NCBI GenBank assembly: GCA_002404755.1
Contig: DHKI01000012.1
Span: 1 to 17,404 of the forward strand
Origin: Clostridiales bacterium UBA4698
GTDB taxonomy: Bacteria > Bacillota > Clostridia > TANB77 > UBA1234
Length of the DNA stretch: 17,404 nt
Direction of reading: 5' to 3'
Positions 15,683 through 17,404 of this stretch are shown here, piece after piece (position 1 is the first letter of the stretch; each line of letters begins with the position of its first letter). The position numbers were made by a program, and so were the translations under genes. The notes under the pieces were generated by a model that did no database searches, was not told where the DNA came from, and saw only the letters and a list, made by a program, of their open reading frames with translations.

Positions 15683-16667
15683 TTGGAATTTTTAGATTTT
15701 ATGTTAAAAGGAAATTATAAAAAGTTTTACCAAAGCTTGAAAGAAATAAGCAAAAAGAACGGAAAAAATCCGAGCTTAATGTTTGTCGATGCAGCATTTT
15801 CTTCTATATTATACGGATCTCGGATTATCAGACTATCTAAATTACAAATTTTATGAAAGAACAGCAAAAGAAAGAAAAAAGTATGTAACAATAAAATATG
15901 CATCTAAATTCTATGCAGAGTACTCACCAAAAGAAGCAGCGACAAATCTTAGAATAAAACCGAAATTTCATGAACATTATGGAAAATACACAAGAAGAGA
16001 CTACTTTATCCATGAACATGGAATAGAAAAACTAAAAGAATTCGTAGAGAAACACCATGAATTTATAGTAAAACCTATTGATGGTCTTGGTGGAAGCGGT
16101 GTTAGAAAAGCGTCAATTGATGAATATACTTCAATTGATGATTTATACAATAAGATAGAAACTAATAGAACATTTCTAGAAGAAATAGTAGTACAAAACG
16201 AGGAATGGGGAAAAATCTGCCCTAAGAGTGTAAACACGATTAGAGCAATGACTCGTATAATGAATGGAAAGGCAGAGCTATTCTATGCTGCTGCTAGAAT
16301 TGGTAATGGTAAAGTTATAATGGACAATTTCCATCAAGGTGGAGTTGGCGTTAGCATAGACATGGAAAAAGGAACCTTAGTAGGAAACGCCGTGTCAAAA
16401 GACTTAGAAGAAATGGAAGTACATAGTGCAACTGGAATCAAATTCGATGGATATAAAATACCTTATTGGGATGAAATAAAGAAAATGGTTTGCGAGGCGG
16501 CTGAAATAAACAAGGAAGTAAGAGTAGTTGGATGGGATGTAGCAATAGCAAAAGATGGACCATTACTAATTGAAGCAAATAGAAGACCAGGATTTGATTT
16601 GGTGCAAGTCTTATTAAATCATGGTGCAAAGTATATGCTTGAAGAAGTAAAGAACGCAAAACCATAA
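15683..16667 (+). CDS. Sugar-transfer-associated ATP-grasp family enzyme, read through a +1 frameshift at CGG-A
   Basis: This looks like an ATP-grasp enzyme of the group often found with polysaccharide genes (sugar-transfer-associated ATP-grasp). Substrates are unknown. A TTG start at 15683, behind GGAGG with a 7-base spacer, gives 46 residues ending SSILYGS; the frame then reads CGG and stops 11 codons later. Skipping the C at 15821 continues as GLSDYLNYKFYERTA, giving a 327-residue protein. Landmarks are VKPIDGLGGSGV (130-141), the NTIRAMTRI segment, and LLIEANRRPG with the metal ligands Glu297 and Asn299. Without the shift, the ATP-binding part would need an internal start with no clear ribosome-binding site. 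No polysaccharide genes are nearby; the upstream neighbour is ligA. Confidence 0.8.
15821..15824 (+). other. +1 frameshift site CGGA in the ATP-grasp gene
   Basis: The upstream frame reads TAC GGA TCT CGG ATT and stops at 15854. Skipping the C gives TAC GGA TCT GGA TTA TCA GAC TAT, i.e. YGSGLSDY. A second CGGA four bases upstream (15814-15817) lies in the NNC-GGA phase and is read normally, giving an internal control within ten bases. Confidence 0.8.
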
Positions 16668-16772
16668 AATAATATGCAAGAATATAAGATACATAATAAT
16701 GAAAGAACTAATAGGTATAGAGTAAATAATATAATTAAGAAGAAATATAGTTAAATAAAATAATAAAGAATA

Positions 16773-16798
16773 AAGTGATGTAGAAAAGTGATGTAGAA
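16773..16798. repeat. Two tandem copies of a 13-base repeat
   Basis: AAGTGATGTAGAA occurs at 16773-16785 and again directly at 16786-16798. The second copy runs into the left arm of the inverted repeat. Confidence 0.75.
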
Positions 16799-16865
16799 TG
16801 CCAATATTATTTTTTAAGCCTCAACAAAATCAAAATTGCAGGTTTAAAATAATGATGTTGGCATT
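16797..16865. repeat. Long imperfect inverted repeat, possible terminator
   Basis: AATGCCAA (16797-16804) pairs exactly with TTGGCATT (16858-16865). Pairing continues inward between 16805-16820 and 16841-16857 (ATTATTTT-type arms ending in GCC/GGT), with a small bulge, leaving a loop of about 20 bases. It could terminate the ATP-grasp transcript, but it lies 130 bases after the stop and lacks a T run. A small non-autonomous element is an alternative. Confidence 0.55.
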
Positions 16866-16960
16866 TACTAAAAGTAGTGATAGTGAACTTGAATAAAATA
16901 CACAAAAATTGCATAAAAAGTTCACATAAATTTCAAGAAAAAATTACCATTAAAAAAGTG

Positions 16961-16989
16961 TTGACAGTACCAAATAATGATGTTAATAT
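16961..16989 (+). promoter_or_regulatory. Tandem rRNA-type promoter P1
   Basis: Consensus TTGACA (16961-16966), a 17-base spacer and TAATAT (16984-16989). A small hairpin GTCGC/GCGAC (16997-17016) follows within the first transcribed bases. Confidence 0.8.
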
Positions 16990-17047
16990 AGAGCATGTCG
17001 CCGATAAAAATGCGACAAAAAATGAGTTGTTTTTTTGTGATGATTTA

Positions 17048-17097
17048 TCGATTTTTTCATCTTGAGATGAATGAGAAAAAAAGATAGAAAAAATCGA
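17048..17097 (+). other. Long hairpin between promoters P1 and P2
   Basis: TCGATTTTTTCATCTT (17048-17063) pairs with 17081-17097 (AAGAT, then AGAAAAAATCGA) with one bulged base. It sits between two strong promoters, so it could act as a terminator, an RNase III site or a spacer in the P1 transcript. Confidence 0.6.
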
Positions 17098-17106
17098 AAA
17101 AACTTG

Positions 17107-17135
17107 TTGACAATCTCTCGAAGAGATGTTAATAT
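17107..17135 (+). promoter_or_regulatory. Tandem rRNA-type promoter P2
   Basis: Consensus TTGACA (17107-17112), a 17-base spacer and TAATAT (17130-17135). The 22 bases 17125-17146 match the P1 region 16979-17000 at 20 positions, showing that the promoters are copies of one another. Confidence 0.8.
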
Positions 17136-17167
17136 AGGACATGTCGAAAACAAAAAACGACGAACCA

Positions 17168-17219
17168 CTACGGCAAATGTCCGTAGCAAAAGCAAGATTT
17201 TAAAAAATAAAAAATCTTG
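17168..17219 (+). other. Two hairpins between promoters P2 and P3
   Basis: CTACGG/CCGTAG (17168-17173 and 17181-17186) and CAAGATTTT/AAAATCTTG (17193-17201 and 17211-17219) are perfect short stems. As after P1, each promoter is followed by structured RNA before the next one. Confidence 0.6.
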
Positions 17220-17228
17220 GAAAAATGA

Positions 17229-17257
17229 TTGACTTTTGTCGAATAAGATGTTAAGAT
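17229..17257 (+). promoter_or_regulatory. Tandem rRNA-type promoter P3
   Basis: TTGACT (17229-17234), a 17-base spacer and TAAGAT (17252-17257). It shares the AGATGTTAA box with P2 and is the weakest of the four by consensus. Confidence 0.65.
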
Positions 17258-17321
17258 TATAACTACCGTCGAGTAAGAAAATTATCTAACAAATCAAGAT
17301 AAAAAATAAATAAAAAAGAGG

Positions 17322-17350
17322 TTGACAAACCTCAAACGAGATGGTATACT
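17322..17350 (+). promoter_or_regulatory. Tandem rRNA-type promoter P4
   Basis: Consensus TTGACA (17322-17327), a 17-base spacer and TATACT (17345-17350). It is closest to the consensus and nearest to the expected rRNA gene. Confidence 0.82.
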
Positions 17351-17404
17351 AGACAAGGCTTCTAAGGAAAGACAAAATTCAAAAGCACATTGAAAAGTAA
17401 ACAA
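17351..17404 (+). other. Start of an rRNA operon leader, cut by the window end
   Basis: The last bases contain CACATTGAAAAGTAAACAA (17386-17404), close to the CATTGAAAA-type leader commonly found just upstream of clostridial 16S rRNA genes. With four tandem promoters in front, a 16S rRNA gene very likely begins shortly after the window. No rRNA sequence itself is seen. Confidence 0.65.

Larger units (their letters stand above)
16668..16960. other. AT-rich gene-free stretch before the rRNA promoters
   Basis: No gene is supported here. The first 100 bases are nearly pure A/T with frequent stops in all frames. A 13-base tandem repeat and a long inverted repeat (listed separately) occupy 16773-16865. 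The remainder up to the first promoter is plain A-rich sequence. Confidence 0.6.

Noticed and set aside
3801..15824. A prfB-like programmed frameshift with a Shine-Dalgarno stimulator
   Set aside because: There is no SD-like sequence at the right distance before the sites, no stop codon in the shift position, and the preceding codons differ, so P-site slippage is not supported.
2877..16667. The three split genes as ordinary pseudogenes or sequencing errors
   Set aside because: All three breaks are the same single-base type at the same codon and the same following base, none lies in a homopolymer, and all downstream motifs are intact.
16877..17065. 62-codon open frame on the + strand in the promoter region
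   Set aside because: It runs through promoter P1 and the hairpin that follows, has no convincing ribosome-binding site and no family resemblance.

Overview
This is a low-GC chromosomal segment from a bacterium of the Clostridia (Bacillota). The evidence is the AT-rich codon use, strong GGAGG ribosome-binding sites, and a firmicute gene set: whiA, a BofA-family sporulation-type protein, a DltA/DltC-like pair, YqhQ/DUF1385 next to prmC, and rimO followed by pgsA. Genus or family cannot be told from the window. Almost every gene is on the + strand; one small membrane-protein gene (5418-5714) is on the - strand.

Layout. 1-1818: a thymidine kinase gene, a short-chain dehydrogenase and a small membrane protein. 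1843-4517: a Nudix remnant, a VanW-family gene, a DltA-like adenylating enzyme and its carrier protein. 4561-5714: a BofA-family gene with a terminator, about 500 bases without a convincing gene, and the reverse-strand membrane protein. 5896-6557: a MntA/HepT-type nucleotidyltransferase and HEPN pair. 6576-10624: DUF1385, prmC, whiA, hemW and a DUF378 protein. 10776-16667: ftsY, rimO, pgsA, ligA and an ATP-grasp enzyme. 16668-17404: no gene, but an inverted repeat and then four tandem strong promoters ending in a leader of the type found just before clostridial 16S rRNA genes, so an rRNA operon should begin just outside the window.

The outstanding observation is a shared +1 frameshift. Three genes (dltA-like, rimO, ATP-grasp) are each split by one +1 shift. 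In all three the shift is at an in-frame CGG codon followed by A: skipping the C of CGGA restores a GGA glycine codon and the full-length conserved protein. I scanned every CGG in the window by eye. These three are the only CGG codons in any reading frame that is actually translated; all other CGG trinucleotides in genes straddle codons. CGT, CGC and CGA are used normally for arginine. The same CGGA tetranucleotide in other phases (NNC-GGA, NCG-GAN) is read without a shift. This suggests that CGG is unassigned in this organism (perhaps tRNA-Arg(CCG) is lost) and that CGG-A is decoded by a +1 shift or as a four-base glycine codon. The pattern is seen directly; the mechanism is inference. If correct, the three genes are functional and should not be called pseudogenes.
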